Of a stretch of DNA of 64,000 nucleotides, positions 45,472 to 58,434 are shown piece by piece. The stretch is from Acanthamoeba lenticulata (taxonomy: Eukaryota > Discosea > Longamoebia > Acanthamoebidae), in assembly GCA_002179805.1 (NCBI GenBank), contig NAVB01001014.1, positions 1-64,000 on the forward strand, read 5' to 3'. Under the pieces are notes generated by a model. The model ran no database searches and was not told the origin of the DNA. It worked only from the letters and a program-made list of their open reading frames with translations. Within the stretch, counting starts at the first letter, position 1. The number at the start of each line of letters is the position of its first letter. The position numbers were made by a program, and so were the translations under genes.

Positions 45472-48400
45472 TCATTGGCCACCGTGGAGCAGTCGGTCGG
45501 CCGAAGCAAACTCGGCAAAGAGCTCCGGAGCGAGGTACTGCTCGTCGCGCAGGAAGACCATCACCTTCATCACCTGGTCCCAGAAGGCGAACGCGTTGGT
45601 GAGGTCGCTCCCAATGTCCCGGCACGCCGGGAACTTGGACATCAGGGCCGGCATGTCGTCGCCCAGCAGGTAGTACTTGATCACGACGCCCATCGCCGTG
45701 CTGCTCTCCCTCAGGAAGGGCAGCCTGCACATGGCGCGCCACAATGGCAACGTTGTTACTTGGCATAAGCAACAAAGAGAAGGCGAATAAGGCGAGGCGG
45801 GACAGCAGGATACTTGAAGGAGGTGTTGATGTAGTCCTCGGGCGAGAGGCGCGCCTTGTGACTGATGACGGCGTGCGTGTACAGGATCTCAGACATGTTT
45901 CGCAGCGAGCGCAGCAGAGCCTTGACGATGGAGTTGAATCCCATCAGCTCGTGATCGATCGGGCCTGACCACGGCTTGTCCTGCACAAACGAACGATCGA
46001 TCATCGTGAGGCCTTCGTCACGCCATCAAAGTCGCTCTTCGCGAAGAAACAAGGCCACACGGTACCGGGTGGTAGGTCATGGAAAGCAGGCTCACCACGC
46101 GCGAGATGAGTGTGATCTCCTTGGCGTAGGGCGAGCTGGCCTCTGTTTGTTGACCCGTTGTCAGCAGAGAAAGCTGAGCCAGCGATGAAGGGGGGAAGGG
46201 AGACGCACCCAAGATCGGCCTCCGGGGCTGGGTGTGAAGCGGGATCGGGTGGAGGTGGGAAGTCGCGATGAGCTCCAGCAGGATGAACATCTCCTCCTCG
46301 TACTTGCTCTCGACCAACGAGAGGGCCTTGCCCAGTATCGTCATTTGTCGGTCGGTCGTCAGGTAGCTGGTGTCCGCCAACAAAACATGCCACAACACCC
46401 GTGTGAGCGGCGTGGAGCACAGCGAGCAGCTTTGAAGAAAAAGAAGAGAAGGGGAAGTACCCTCGGATCTCGAGCCCCTGGAGGAGCACAGCGGTCATGA
46501 GCTCCTCCTGGGACACGATGGGCTCCTGTGCGCCCCGCAGAGGGAAGGGCAGGGGGGTAAGTCCAAGAAATGAAGAGTGGTGGTGATGACGAGGCTGGGC
46601 AGGACACGTACGTCGGGCATGCTAAAGTCGGGCGAGCCGACATCTTGCACGAGCTGGAGGGCAAAGTTGAGGCCGATGTCGGCAGTCGAGTTCTTGTTGA
46701 GCTTTCGCATGAGGTTGAGGATGTCGGCGTGTCTCACGTAGCACTTGAGGCAGTCGAGGATCTCGTCCCGGTAGGCATGGATGTCGAGATCGTACTCGTT
46801 TGACGGGTCGAACCATCGAATCGTGACCTTGTACGCCCCAGGCCCAGCGCCGTGAGCATAACCCTCCCACCTCCAGGACCTGGACCAAGTGGGAAGGGGA
46901 GGGCGAAGAGTGCGCGTACAATTCTGCGGTGCTTGTAGTAGTCGTGAAGCGAGAGCGCGAGAATAGCCAGCGTCTTGGTGCGGATATCGATCAGGTCGCT
47001 CAGCATGCGCCGGTACTCATCCGAATCGACCTGAGATTGGAACAGTCGCCAACCATCATAGGTGAGACGGAGCACGAGGACTGCAGACCAGAGTCTCCTT
47101 CTTCCCCTTCCCCTTCCCCTTCCCCCCCCCCCCTTTCGAGTGTGCTTAAGAGGGAAGTGAATGGTGCATACCAGGGGCGGGGCTTCGAGCAGCGCGCCGG
47201 AGAGGAGGTTGTTGACGACCTGCGGCAGGGTGCCGCCTTGACACAGCAGAAAATAGAGCTCGTTGGGCAAGCGCGGGCTGATGAGCTCGTGCAGATCACT
47301 GTTGCGGTCCGCCGCGGCGGTAAGTGAAACGACCAAGCATAGGCAGGAAGCGGGAGGGGAAAGGTCGACCTTGGGCAGCTGTGCTTGTTGAGGGGCTCGC
47401 AAGTGCAGTTGGTGGTGAAGACGACGTGGTGCCGGATGATGCTCCTGTCCGCCGGCGCGTCATGTAAGAATCCAGCACTGCCAAGCGAAAACGCCCCAAG
47501 CATGAACCGTACCTGGTGCGCATGAAGAGGTCGATGTAGTTCTGCTTTTGCACCTGCGGGTGGTTCAGGTGGTTCTGCACCGCCATGAGCCCCGTCTTGT
47601 AGCCCTTCACCATGTCGTAGGCAGCTGGAAAGGCGCACAGGCGCAGAGGGGAGGGAAACGGTGGGTAGACCAATCTCAGCCTAAGGCATTCAGTGGAACA
47701 CAGGAGGACGATGGGACCAACCTCGGAAGTTGAAGGGTCCGTCCAGCAGAGGCGGGAAGGTGGCACACAGGTCGAAGCCAGCGAGTATGCACGCATCGAT
47801 GAACTGGTCTTGGCTCATGTTCAGGTCCCGAAGCACGGCAGCGTGATCCACCCACTCGAACGTTCCTTTCTGTATGCGCAGATTACGAAGAGATGGTGAG
47901 TGCATTGCGACGAGCGGCAGAGGTAAGGAGGGAGAGAGAGAGAGAGAGAGAGAGCCGGACGCCAAACCTCGAAATCAATGTTGATGATGATGCGCGAGGC
48001 GCCAAAGAGAAGCAGCTCCAGCCCGGCGTAGACGTTCTGCGTGAAGCCTTGCTTGTTGTCGGCGAGCCATGCCAGCTGTAGACTCAACACAAAGCGGTCA
48101 CGACAAGACAACAATGTGATGAGGAGGGAGCAGGCACGGCATGCGTATTCGGTGGTTCCTCACGCACCTGAGGCCAGGCGTAGTAGGGGGCACGCATAAA
48201 CTCAACCCCGTGGGTGTGGAAGTGCTGGAAGACTTCGGGCAAGAAGTTGAGGCTAATGTGCTTCTCTACAACGCAGCAGGCCTGATATCAGCCACAAGGC
48301 GGAGCGAGAAAGAGAACGGGGGAGGGGAGCACAAACCAGCGCTTTCAAAGAGCGACGCGGCCTGAGAGATCTGACCCTTGTAGTAGGCATCCCAGGCACT

Positions 48401-48889
48401 GCTCCGCTTCAGCGCACGACTGTCGGCGCCGCCAGCCAAGAAGGGGCGGTCCTTCTTGACGAGATTGAGGCCGGAGAAGACGAACAAAGGCTTCACCGAG
48501 GCCTTCCTGTGGTGCAGGACGACAGTCGGCGATTTGAAGTCGTGATTTAAGTCGAGACACTGCAACGACAGAGGCAGACGAAGAAGGGTTCATAACGTAC
48601 GAGAATCGAGCTAGTTCCGCATCAAGCGCGTGAGCAAGAGTGAGGGGGGCGCCGCCAGTGGCCACTTGAAAGGGCTCGGCGACAGGGAGCTTCTTGAGCC
48701 AATTCGCGCCTTCAATGCCAAGTCGTGTGTGTGCCAGAGAACTGATGTTACCCGTTTGAACGAGCCTCCTCTCAGTGAGGAACTCTGAGCAAAATGAGAA
48801 ACACAAAATCATCAGATAGAGACATCTAGCACAAAAAACAGTGCATTAATGGACTGTAAAATGCAACCTTGCAGTCCCCTAATAGGCAT
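45472..48889 (-). CDS. MKT1: MKT1-like post-transcriptional regulator (XPG-like N-terminus)
   Basis: Mkt1 proteins carry an XPG/FEN-like fold without known nuclease activity and bind Pbp1/ataxin-2-type partners to regulate mRNA stability and translation. ATG 48889 starts a 22-nt first exon (MPIRGLQ), joined over intron 48785-48867 to EFLTERRLVQTGNISSLA, then LGIEGANWLKKL. Further family segments are KPLFVFSGLN, HGVEFMRAPYYAWPQLAWL, ELLLFGASRIIINIDFEKGT, QFIDACILAGFDLCATFPPL, HHVVFTT, LPNELYFLLCQGGTLPQVV and a C-terminal MKT1 domain. Stop at 45472. About 20 short introns. It is head to head with CNOT1 across 252 bp. Confidence 0.88.
47931..47954. repeat. (GA)n simple repeat
   Basis: A run of about twelve GA units inside an MKT1 intron; on the coding strand it is a CT-rich polypyrimidine stretch. 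Confidence 0.85.
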
Positions 48890-49141
48890 GAAGTGAGTAA
48901 TACTGCCGTTGAGCTGGTCTAACTGTCAGATGGGCCACGGCAACAACAAGCAGCCCAAGATGCGGAAAAGTTGTTTTTCTTTCATTTTCAGTTTGCTGGG
49001 GGAAAAGAACAAAAGTCGCAATCAAACACTTGCTTGTGCTTCGCACTATCGTGTCAGATGTCCCATTCCGGAAGGCGACGACGCAGCAAATCCTCTTCTT
49101 CTCCAAGTACCTCTGCTTGGAGCACGCCCGTGTCGGCTACT
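48890..49141. promoter_or_regulatory. Shared divergent promoter of MKT1 and CNOT1
   Basis: 252 bases separate the two start codons, so both promoters and both 5' UTRs must lie here. No TATA box or palindrome stands out. Confidence 0.5.
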
Positions 49142-52100
49142 ATGGACAATTTTAGCTTCATTTTGGGCTCTCAAATACGCTACCTGGTCTCTTCGCTCTC
49201 AAAGAAGAACTACCGAACTAGCGTGGGAGAGTTAGAGCATGTACGTTGCGGCTGCATTACTATCCAACATTTTCTTCTCATTCTCACCCGTGGGCCCATT
49301 CGGTTTTTCTTGATTGCTGCAGCTCATCACCCTCTATGGTCACGACGCCTACCTCTACATGCTACGCTGCCTGATGGAGCAAATCGACCTTAAGGATACC
49401 ACCAAAAGCCAGCAGCGGTTGCAACTACTCCAGCAGCAGTTGCAGCACCTCATCGACAAGCCCAATTTCCCTTCGGTCCTCTTCCAGGCACTTGCTGGGC
49501 TCGAGCTTAAGGAAGACTTTTTCACTCAGCTCTCGAAAGCGCTCAAGCTCAACCTTGCGCAAGAGGTCCTTCTCGGCCTCGGCCTTGCCCAAGCCCCCGA
49601 AAAGAGCGTGCGACGTGAAGGTAAAACTCGCCCCTTTTCCCAGAGTGGTGTGGGGAAGAACCGAGTTTCACACACCCTCTTTGGGGGGTTTTGGTTCCAG
49701 GTCGTTCTTTCCTTCGCGTCAAGCTCCCTGAGGTGGAGAACAATGTCTCTGTCCTGCCCGAGTCCTTGCTGCACAGCCTGCTTTACTACCTGGGCAGCAA
49801 GGACAGCTTGTCCAAGCAGCGGACGGCCCTGGCTAAGGCCCTTCAGGCCACGGGCAAGCCGCTTCCCCTCTCGTTGCTTGTGCTAGCCAGCGACGAGAAG
49901 GTTGACTTTGATTCGCGCCGGTACGGCCCTTTCTTCTTTCTTGCAACCACCTCACCAGTCGTTGGTTTGCGTGGCGCGTGGTCGAGCTTTTCCTTCAGAT
50001 TTTCACCCTTTTTGACACTCGCCCAAATCTTTGGTTGTGTTCGCGCACGCTCTCTTCAGAGGTCTGGAGGAGCGCACCGATGAGGACGCGGATAGCGAGG
50101 AGGCACTGATCGCAGAGATCTCAGCGGCAGTACACCCGAGTGAATTGATGCAGGACATTGGATACTCGTGCTGCCAGACGGCAGCCAATCTGAAGGAGCT
50201 TCTCAAGAAGTTCCCAGATGCCAACGAGGCCGATGTTGCGGCGATTTTGGCGATGATGCTGCGCACGAGCGCGGCAAACGAAGAAACCTCAAGTGAAACT
50301 AATGACTGGAATGTGACTGTATTTGTCGATACAATCAAAGAACTGGTGCGGCATCTCCTCCTCCCCCCCCCCTTTCAATTAATTACTGTGCCCAAGATCT
50401 GACGTTAAATTCGGTTGCTTGGCAGCACCCCAAGCTAAATTGGCCCCTCGTGGTGAGAAGTCTCGATCGACCCGATTTCTTTGTACCGGACACGAAGGCG
50501 TTGCAGTTCATCCTAAACGTGTACAAACGAGCAACCAAGGTATGAATCTGTCCTCCCACGGCTCAGCTATGACAGGCGAACTGACGGCAGGGGTCGCTAT
50601 TTCTCGTGGCACCAGGAACCGTTCCCGGTCGATGTGTTGACAAGCGAGTGGCTCAACGCTAGAGGCCAACTGTCGTTCTTGCAGCAGGCCCTTGCCCTCG
50701 GACCGGAGGCGATCAACTTTGTCGCCGGCCTGCCGCAGCCCACTACTTTCACGCTCGACCTACCGCACCCGAACAAGTCGTCGGCCGCGCAGGTTCAAAA
50801 CTGGCATAACGCGGCCCTCATCGAGCGTCTGCTTCACCTGGCTGAGGGCGACGGCTATGAAGTGGTGAAGGATATCTTCCGCGGGCCGCTCGAATACTGT
50901 CCCGAACTGCTTCTTCTCCGGCTCGCCCAGCTTCAGGTACGTTCCCGTCATCCTTCAGACATGGTCAATGCCCTTATGACTGACTCTCTCGTTCGCCATT
51001 TATCTTTTAGTCACCCTGGGGCGCGCTGTACGGGGAGCTGTGCTCGGAGCTGCTCGCTCTGTTCCTGGGCAACCACCCCAACTCCAGCTACGTCCTGCAC
51101 AAACTGTGGAGCGCCAACCGAGCGCTGGTGATGCGCGGCATGGTAGAAAGCTACACCAAGGACCCCTACTGCCTCTCCCGCCTACTCGACGTGGCGCACG
51201 ACATCAAGGCGCTATCACCCATTCTCGAGATCCGGCCGTTCACCTTCGCGATCGATCTCGCCGCATTGGCCTCACGACGCGAGTATCTCAACCTCGAGAA
51301 GTGGCTGCAGGACAGGATCAACGAGCACCAGCTCGAGTTTGTCTCGGTACTGTCCATCACCACATGACTGCTTCTCCACGTTTCACGTGCTTGGTTGGCT
51401 CACCGCTTCCCATCTGGCTGCTGCAGGCGTGCTTGAGCTACCTTAAGGAGAAGAAGAAAACATTTGCCAAGAATTCGTCGACGGCTAAGGGCGGACCCAA
51501 CAGTGTTGTCGCCACTCTGTCGGCCGATACTTTGGCAGTCTTCTTCTCCGTGATCCAGGCCAACATCAAGTGCGCTTCTCTCCTCCACTCCCTCCTTTCG
51601 CTCTTTGCTGTTGGCTCACCAGTGCGTATGTGCCGCTGGATCACAGCATGATGCCGCCCGAGATGGTGGAGGAGTTTGACCAGCTGCAGAGCGCTCATGC
51701 GATCCAGCTAAGCAAGGTGGCAGTCTCACAGGGTGGTATGCCCGCGCCGGCCCCCGCTGCGGCCGGTGCTGCACCCGATCCGGCGGCTCCTGAGAAGGAG
51801 GGCTTCCCCAAGGAGATCGAAAAGACCGCGAACGCCTACTTTCAGGTATCAACAACAGCCCATGACGCCTTCTGGCCGGTGTACTCATAAGGCCTATTCC
51901 ACATGCAGAGTGTGTACACGGGGCAAGCCACGGTCGAAGAGGTAGTGACGCTGTTGAAGAACTTCAAGGCGTCGAAGAACAAACGCGAGCAGAAGATCTT
52001 TTCGTGCATGGTGCACAACCTGTTCGACGAGTACCGGTTCTTCCCCAAATACCCGGACAAAGAGCTGCGGATCACGGGCATCCTGTTCGGCCAGTTGATT

Positions 52101-55100
52101 CAAAACCAGCTGGTCTCCTACATCTCCCTCGGCATAGCGCTGCGATACGTGCTGGAGGCCCTCAAGAAGGCGCCCAACACCAAGATGTTCAAGTTTGGCC
52201 TCTTTGCGCTCCAGCAGTTTAAGTCCCGCCTCGGCGAATGGCCACAGGTAATACCTCTTGCTTTTTTTCTCCTCCCCTCCCTCTTCAACTGCCTAGTTGG
52301 CTCTTCCTGGCTGACATCGTCGTTGCGTCAACTACAGTACTGCTCGCACATCTTGCAAATCCCGCACATCCGGCAGTACCACCCGGACATTGTGGAGTTC
52401 ATCGAGGACTCACTCAAGAACGCCTCGGGCGGAGCTGCTCCTGAGCCCACCGTCCCCGCGATGCCCAAGGTGCTTTGCTCCCTCTTTTCTCTTTCGTCCT
52501 TACGCATCGGGCTCACAGTTTTCGTCTCAACCATCAGCAAAAGGCGGACGCGGCTGGCACGTCGACGTTCTTGCCCGGGTTTGCGCAGGCTGAGGCAGCA
52601 CAGGCCGGACAGCCCGCGCAAACGGCTGCTACGCCAGCAGCGAGCGCAGCCAAGGCCCCGGCTGCGGTGGCCAAGCCCGGCGGAGCCTCGGGCCCGGCGC
52701 GTCCCAATTCGGCGCAGGGATCCAGCAAGGCTGGCGCCGCCGGCTCCATGGCTGCTGGCATGAAGACCAACGCGCCCTCGTTCCACATGGGAAATCAGCT
52801 GCCGCTGGAGGCCATCCTCCAATCCATCACTCCGGCTTCTGGTGCGTCTCTCCGACCGATTTTATGAAGACCAACGTGCTCATAATCACGCTCTTCTTTC
52901 TGTATGTCGATGCAGCGCCCGATGAGACGGTGAAGGACAAGATCTTCTTCGTCTTCAACAACGTGTCGAAGCAAAATATGGACGTGAAGGCGAACGAGCT
53001 GCGCACGCTTCTGCACTCGCGGGATTGGCCCTACCTGGCCCAGCATCTGGTCATCAACCGGGCCAGCATCGAGCCTAACTTCCACGCTCTCTACCTTGAG
53101 TTCCTCGACTTCCTCAAGATCCCAGGCCTTCTGGACCTCGTCCTCGGTGCCACCTATTCCGGTACTGCCCCTTTCCCTTGCTTCGTTCAGTAGTCACAGT
53201 GCTGACCACGCGCACTCCAAAATAGCAATCCAAGCGTTGCTCAAGTCACCGACGATCACGATGAACTCGGCCGAGCGAACGCTGCTTAAGAATCTGGGCT
53301 CGTGGCTGGGCAACCTCACGCTCGCACGCAACAAGCCTCTTCTCCACAAGAAGCTGCCCCTCAAGGAACTGGTGCTGGAGGCCTACGAAACGGGCAAGCT
53401 GATCGCGCTGATCCCGTTCGCGTCGAAAGTGCTCGAGGCTTGTATCAAGTCCAAGATCCTGGCCCCGCCGCATGTGTGGGTGATGGCCATCATGCGACTG
53501 TTTGCCGAGATCTATCAGATCCCCGAGCTCAAGCTTAACCTCAAGTTCGAGATCGAGCTGCTGTGCAACCACCTCGGCCTCAACCTCAAGGAGATCAAGC
53601 CCACGGAGCTTCTCAAGGACAGAATCCGGCCGGACAGCCAAGACTTCACCGCACCGCCACCGCCGAGCGCTACGCCACCACCGGAACTGACGCCACCAGA
53701 GCAACAGCAACCACGACCGCAAACAGTCCCGTCGCCGGTGGAGCAAGTACAAGTGGTGCCGCAGCCACAACCGCTGGGCGTCCAGCCGATGCCGTTCCCG
53801 ACCGCGGCGGGTCTCCCTCAGGGAGCGTCGGTGGGCCTGTGGAAGATCAACCCACACATCCCGCTGTTCAGCCAGCAGCCGCATCTGAAGCGATGCGTAA
53901 CGATGGCGATCGACAAGGCCATCAAGGAGATCCTGACGCCCGTGATGGAGCGGTCGGCCACGATCGCGTCGATCACCACACGCGAGCTCGTGATGAAAGA
54001 CTTTGCGCTGGAGCCCGACGAGCAGACCATGCGCACGGCAGCGCACTACACAGTGCAAAGCCTGGCCTCGAGCCTGGCCATGGTGGCCTGCAAGGAGCCG
54101 CTCCGCGTCAGCATCGCCAGCCACCTGCGTTCGCTGCTGCAGGCCAATGTGAGCGATCAGGCCCAGCGGGCGCTCATTGAGCACGCCGTGCAGACCGTGT
54201 GCACCGACAACCTGGACACCGCCTGCGCGCTCATCGAGAAGACCACTGCCGAGAAGGCCCTCCGCGAGACCGACGACGCGCTCGCACCGGCCTTTGAGGC
54301 TCGCCGCAAGCACCGCGAGCGTGGCGTTGCCCAGCCCTTTGTGGACCACGACTACTTTGCCGGCCGCTATCCGGCCTCGCTGCCCGAGCCGCTCCGCCCC
54401 AAGCCCGGCGGTCTCCTGCCCCACCAGAAGCGCGTCTACGACGAGTTTGGCGCCGTCCTTGCCCGCGCCGTGCCGCGACCCGTCGTCCCCGCACCTGTGC
54501 CCGTCCCCGGCGCCCCGCTCGTGCCAGGCCCCGCGGGCCCTATGCCCGGCGTGGTGCCCACATCGGTCCAGCCCTTCCGGCCCTACCCGGCGCCCGTCAC
54601 GCCGCCGCTACCCCTCGAGGGCGATGCTGCCGCCGCCGCGGCAGGCGTGGGCCCGCAGCCCATCGTGGCGTCGTCCCCGGGCGGCCTCACCTACGTGGTC
54701 AACCAGGGCACGGTCAACCTGTCCCAGCAGGACGCGCGGCGGTCGATCCATACACGCGAGGGCGCGGCTACCGCCACCGGGCCGGCCGCTCCGTCGGCAG
54801 CGGTGAAGACTGTCAAGAAGGAGAAGCTGACGACGGGTCAGGCCCTACAGAAGTTCAAGAACATCCTGCACGAACTGGAGGCCTCCATCGCGGGCGCCGT
54901 GACGACGCTGGCCTCGCTCGAACAGCTCCCGGAGGACCACTCGGCGCTTCACTTCCTGGACAAGATCCCGGACCTCATCACCAACTCGATCAACCCCAAC
55001 GAGGTGGCCCTGGCTATCGCCCAGAAGATCTTCAAGCGCATGTACGAGAAGATTGAGTACGACCTCCAGATCGACGCCCACATCGCCATCCTCGAGCACA

Positions 55101-57700
55101 TCCGCGATGTCTGCAAGAAAGTCGTCAAGGAGCTCACCAACTGGATCATCTACTCTGATGCCGACGTGCGTTAATTGCCTTCATTTTCTCCATCAGCTGC
55201 CGAACCCAATTCTGATGGTGTGAACTCTACAGAGGAAGTTCCACAGGGTGATCACGATCGGGTTGATCAACTCGCGACTGTTGAAGGCGACCGACTTTGA
55301 CGTGCACCTGTCGAAGAAGATGGATAGCGGACGCAGCAAGCCAGCGGTGGACTTTGCCATCCTCGTGCTGCAGAAGTGCATGGTGGAGCCGCGCGAGCCC
55401 ACGGTCACGGCCTCGGAGTTCTTCAACACGCTCGAGACCCTCACCAAGATCGCCCAGCGCGGCGCCGGGCCCGAGGGTCTGATGGAGCTCATCACTCAGG
55501 CCAAGAACGTCACTAAGGCCTCGGCCGAGAAGCTTCGCTCTCCGCGCAAGCTGGCCCGCTCGCGTGACGCCTCCGTCACCGACCCCGCGGCGTTGGCCGC
55601 CTCACTGCAGGCTGCCGCGCAGGCCCAGCAGGCTGGTGGCCCCGCAGCCTCTGGCCAGCTTCCGGGCATGATGCCCGGCCAGCAGCAGCCGCCGCCGGAG
55701 ATGCGCGACCCGATGTACGAGCAGGTCCGCCAGCTGTGGGAGGAGTGGAAGCACGTCTACTACCAGCCCAACCAGTCCGACAAGGTCATCTCGGCCTTCC
55801 TCTCCCAGCTCCAGCACAAGTACGCCTTTCACAGCACCCTTTACGTTAATCCTGGCGCAACAACTGACGAAAATGTGGTGGTGCCGGGCGCAGTGTGCTT
55901 CAAAATGAGGACCAGGGGGTGTCGAAGAGCTTCTTCAGGGTGTGCACGATCTTGGCCATTGAGCAGAGCTTCAACCCGACGATCGGAACGACGCCCCAAT
56001 CGCAGCCGGTCAACACGTCCGTTCTGCCGGGCCAACTCAGCTACCGGTCGGTGGATGCCTTCAGCAACTTGGTGTTCTTCCTGTACAAATTCTCGCCCGA
56101 GGGCCTGGCCAACACGAACGGAACCAAGCTCAACCTGCTCAACAAGGTGCTCGACACCGTCGTGCGCGTCCTGGTCAAGAACTACGACACCAAGCGGACA
56201 AAGTTCAACCAGCGCCCGTTCTACCGCCTGTTCGCCTCGCTCCTCAGCGACCTCCACGCCATCACCTCCGACACCGACCCTGCTTATCTCCAGGTTCTTC
56301 CCCCCTCCGCGTCGACTTTGCTTTCGTTCGCTGCCCTCTCCGTTCATCTGTGCTGATGCGAGTGATCACCACCAGGTGTTGATGGCGTTCAGCAACTGCT
56401 TCATGATCCTGTCACCAATCCGGGTGCCGGGCTTCTGCTTCGCCTGGCTCGAGCTGGTCTCTCACACGCACTTCATGCCCAAGCTTCTCCTCTTCAAGTC
56501 TCAGAGCGTACGCGCGTTTGCATCTTCTCGCTTTGCGTCGTCACCGCAAACACTCATGTGGGTTCAACACAACGACTTCAACAACAACAGGGCTGGCCGG
56601 TGTTCCAGCAGCTGCTGGTGGAGCTGTTCAAGTTCCTGGAGCCTTACCTGGTGAACGTGGAGCTCAACGACCCGATCCGGCTGCTCTACAAGGGCACCCT
56701 GCGCGTGCTGCTGGTCCTGCTCCATGACTTCCCCGAGTTCCTGTGCGACTACCACTTCAGCTTCTGCGACGTCATCCCGCCCACCTGCATCCAGATGCGC
56801 AACCTCATCCTCTCTGCCTTCCCCCGCAACATGCGTCTGCCCGGTACCTTCCTTCACCTTTACCCGCTCTTGTTGGGGAGGGCAACTTGTTCATCGCTGA
56901 CGGTGGCCTTCTTCATGACAATGCACACAGATCCGTTCACTCCGAACCTGAAGGTGGATCTGCTGCCTGAGATCAGCCAACCGCCGCGGATACTGTCCAA
57001 GTACACGGCGGCGCTGACGGCCAACAAGGCCTTCAAGCAGGAGGTTGACGCCTACCTGAAGACGGGCCAGCCCTACACGTTCCTGCTCGACCTGCGAGCC
57101 AAGCTCTACCTGCCGCAGGGCCAGGCGCTGGTGGGCGGAACGCGGTATAACGTGCCGCTGATCAACGCGCTGGTGCTCTACGTGGGCGCGCAGGCCGTGG
57201 CGCAGCTGCACCCGAGCACGGCGCAGCCACCGGCCCCGATCAACCAGTCGGCGCCGATGAACATCTTCCAGCACCTGGCGCTCGACCTGGACACGGAGGG
57301 TCGCTACCTGTTCCTCAACGCCATCGCCAACCAGCTGCGCTACCCGAACAACCACACGCACTACTTCACGTCGGTCCTGCTCTACCTGTTTGCCGAGGCC
57401 AACCAGAGCGACCAGGCCGCGGCGGGCGTGGTCGGCGGAGGTGGGCAGGAGATCATCCAGGAGCAGATCACGCGCGTGCTCCTCGAGCGCCTCATCGTCA
57501 ACCGGCCGCACCCATGGGGCCTCCTCATCACCTTCATCGAGCTCATCAAGAACCCGCGCTACAACTTCTGGAGCCACGCCTTCACGCGCTGTGCGCCCGA
57601 GATCGAGCGGCTCTTCGAGTCCGTGGCCCGCTCGTGCATGGGCCCTGGCCCCGTCGGTGCGCCCAAGGGCACCGACCGCCCCGGCCTTGTAGATAAGTAA
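49142..57700 (+). CDS. CNOT1: CCR4-NOT complex scaffold subunit 1
   Basis: The scaffold of the deadenylase complex that shortens poly(A) tails and represses translation in the cytoplasm. ATG 49142 opens [19 protein letters not shown], similar to other NOT1 N-termini. Helical N-terminal repeats follow. The CAF1-binding MIF4G domain is at about 52915-53630 ([38 protein letters not shown]). The CNOT9-binding region is at about 53880-54110 ([19 protein letters not shown]). The superfamily homology C-terminus is the best conserved part: [34 protein letters not shown] and [19 protein letters not shown]. Stop TAA is 57698-57700. Intron 55820-55893 is phased by the join [12 protein letters not shown]. 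Exons are long in the middle (53230-55165). Pro/Ala-rich linkers flank the MIF4G domain. Essentially full length. Confidence 0.96.
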
Positions 57701-57861
57701 GCTCTTCTTGTTCTCTCTTGTCTTGTTTTTGCTTTTCTTCTTTTTCCAACAATAATAAATCGTTTTTTGAATTGGTCGAGATCGAATTTCCAGCGAAGCT
57801 CAATGTGGCGAAAAAAATAAAGGAAAAGCGGTCAAGAAAACATCAGCCGAGCAGGTGTCAG

Positions 57862-58209
57862 ATGTCGCTGCGCAAGGTGAACCGCTATGAGGTGGAGGGC
57901 TGCCTGGAGGAGGCGACTCCGAACCGACCGTTGGTGATTTACTGCTTCGAGGAGGGTACGCCGGTGCACTCATCCATCCTCCAGCCAGCTTTCGTGGAGA
58001 TTGCACGCAAGGCCAACATCATGCATCAATTTGTCACACTCGATGCCGACGAGGTGGACGACGACCTTATGGCTGCTCTTCACATCTCCTCCTTTCCTGC
58101 TTTTGTCGTGCACAAAGGGCAGTCGGTACAGCCCGTTTCCTTCTCCGTGCAGACGAAGGAGCGCCTCATCTCGCAGATGGCCAACGCCGGCATCATCCCA
58201 GACAAATAA
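57862..58209 (+). CDS. Thioredoxin-fold protein without the CxxC site
   Basis: A 115-residue protein. The pattern RPLVIYCFEEGTPVHSS, FVTLDADEVDDDLMAALHI and SFPAFVVHKGQ follows beta-alpha-beta thioredoxin order, with the cis-Pro at SFPAF. The redox CxxC is replaced by EEGTPVHS, with one Cys just before it, so disulphide exchange is unlikely. ATG 57862 directly follows a possible splice acceptor, so an untranslated first exon may exist. It sits 161 bp downstream of CNOT1. Role unknown; phosducin-like or adaptor functions are known for other redox-dead thioredoxins. Confidence 0.7.
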   Translation: MSLRKVNRYEVEGCLEEATPNRPLVIYCFEEGTPVHSSILQPAFVEIARKANIMHQFVTLDADEVDDDLMAALHISSFPAFVVHKGQSVQPVSFSVQTKERLISQMANAGIIPDK

Positions 58210-58434
58210 GAGAGAAAGAGAAGAGTGAAAACCGGTTTTTCACGAGCTGGGCGCGTGTGGCCGATTTCAATACAATGAAGTGGACCGATAAACAAGCCTG
58301 GCGAAGAACTGTCTCTTCCTCAGCTACCTGGAGCACCATGAGGCTTGTATGACAGTGTGAGAGACGTTCATATTGAATACACAGCTACAAAATACTGTAG
58401 GTAACGTCAGTACAAGCAACGGAGGAGGTTGCAT

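Noticed and set aside
53246..54424. 392-residue minus-strand open frame
   Set aside because: Antisense of a long CNOT1 exon whose plus-strand product matches the CNOT1 MIF4G and CNOT9-binding regions.
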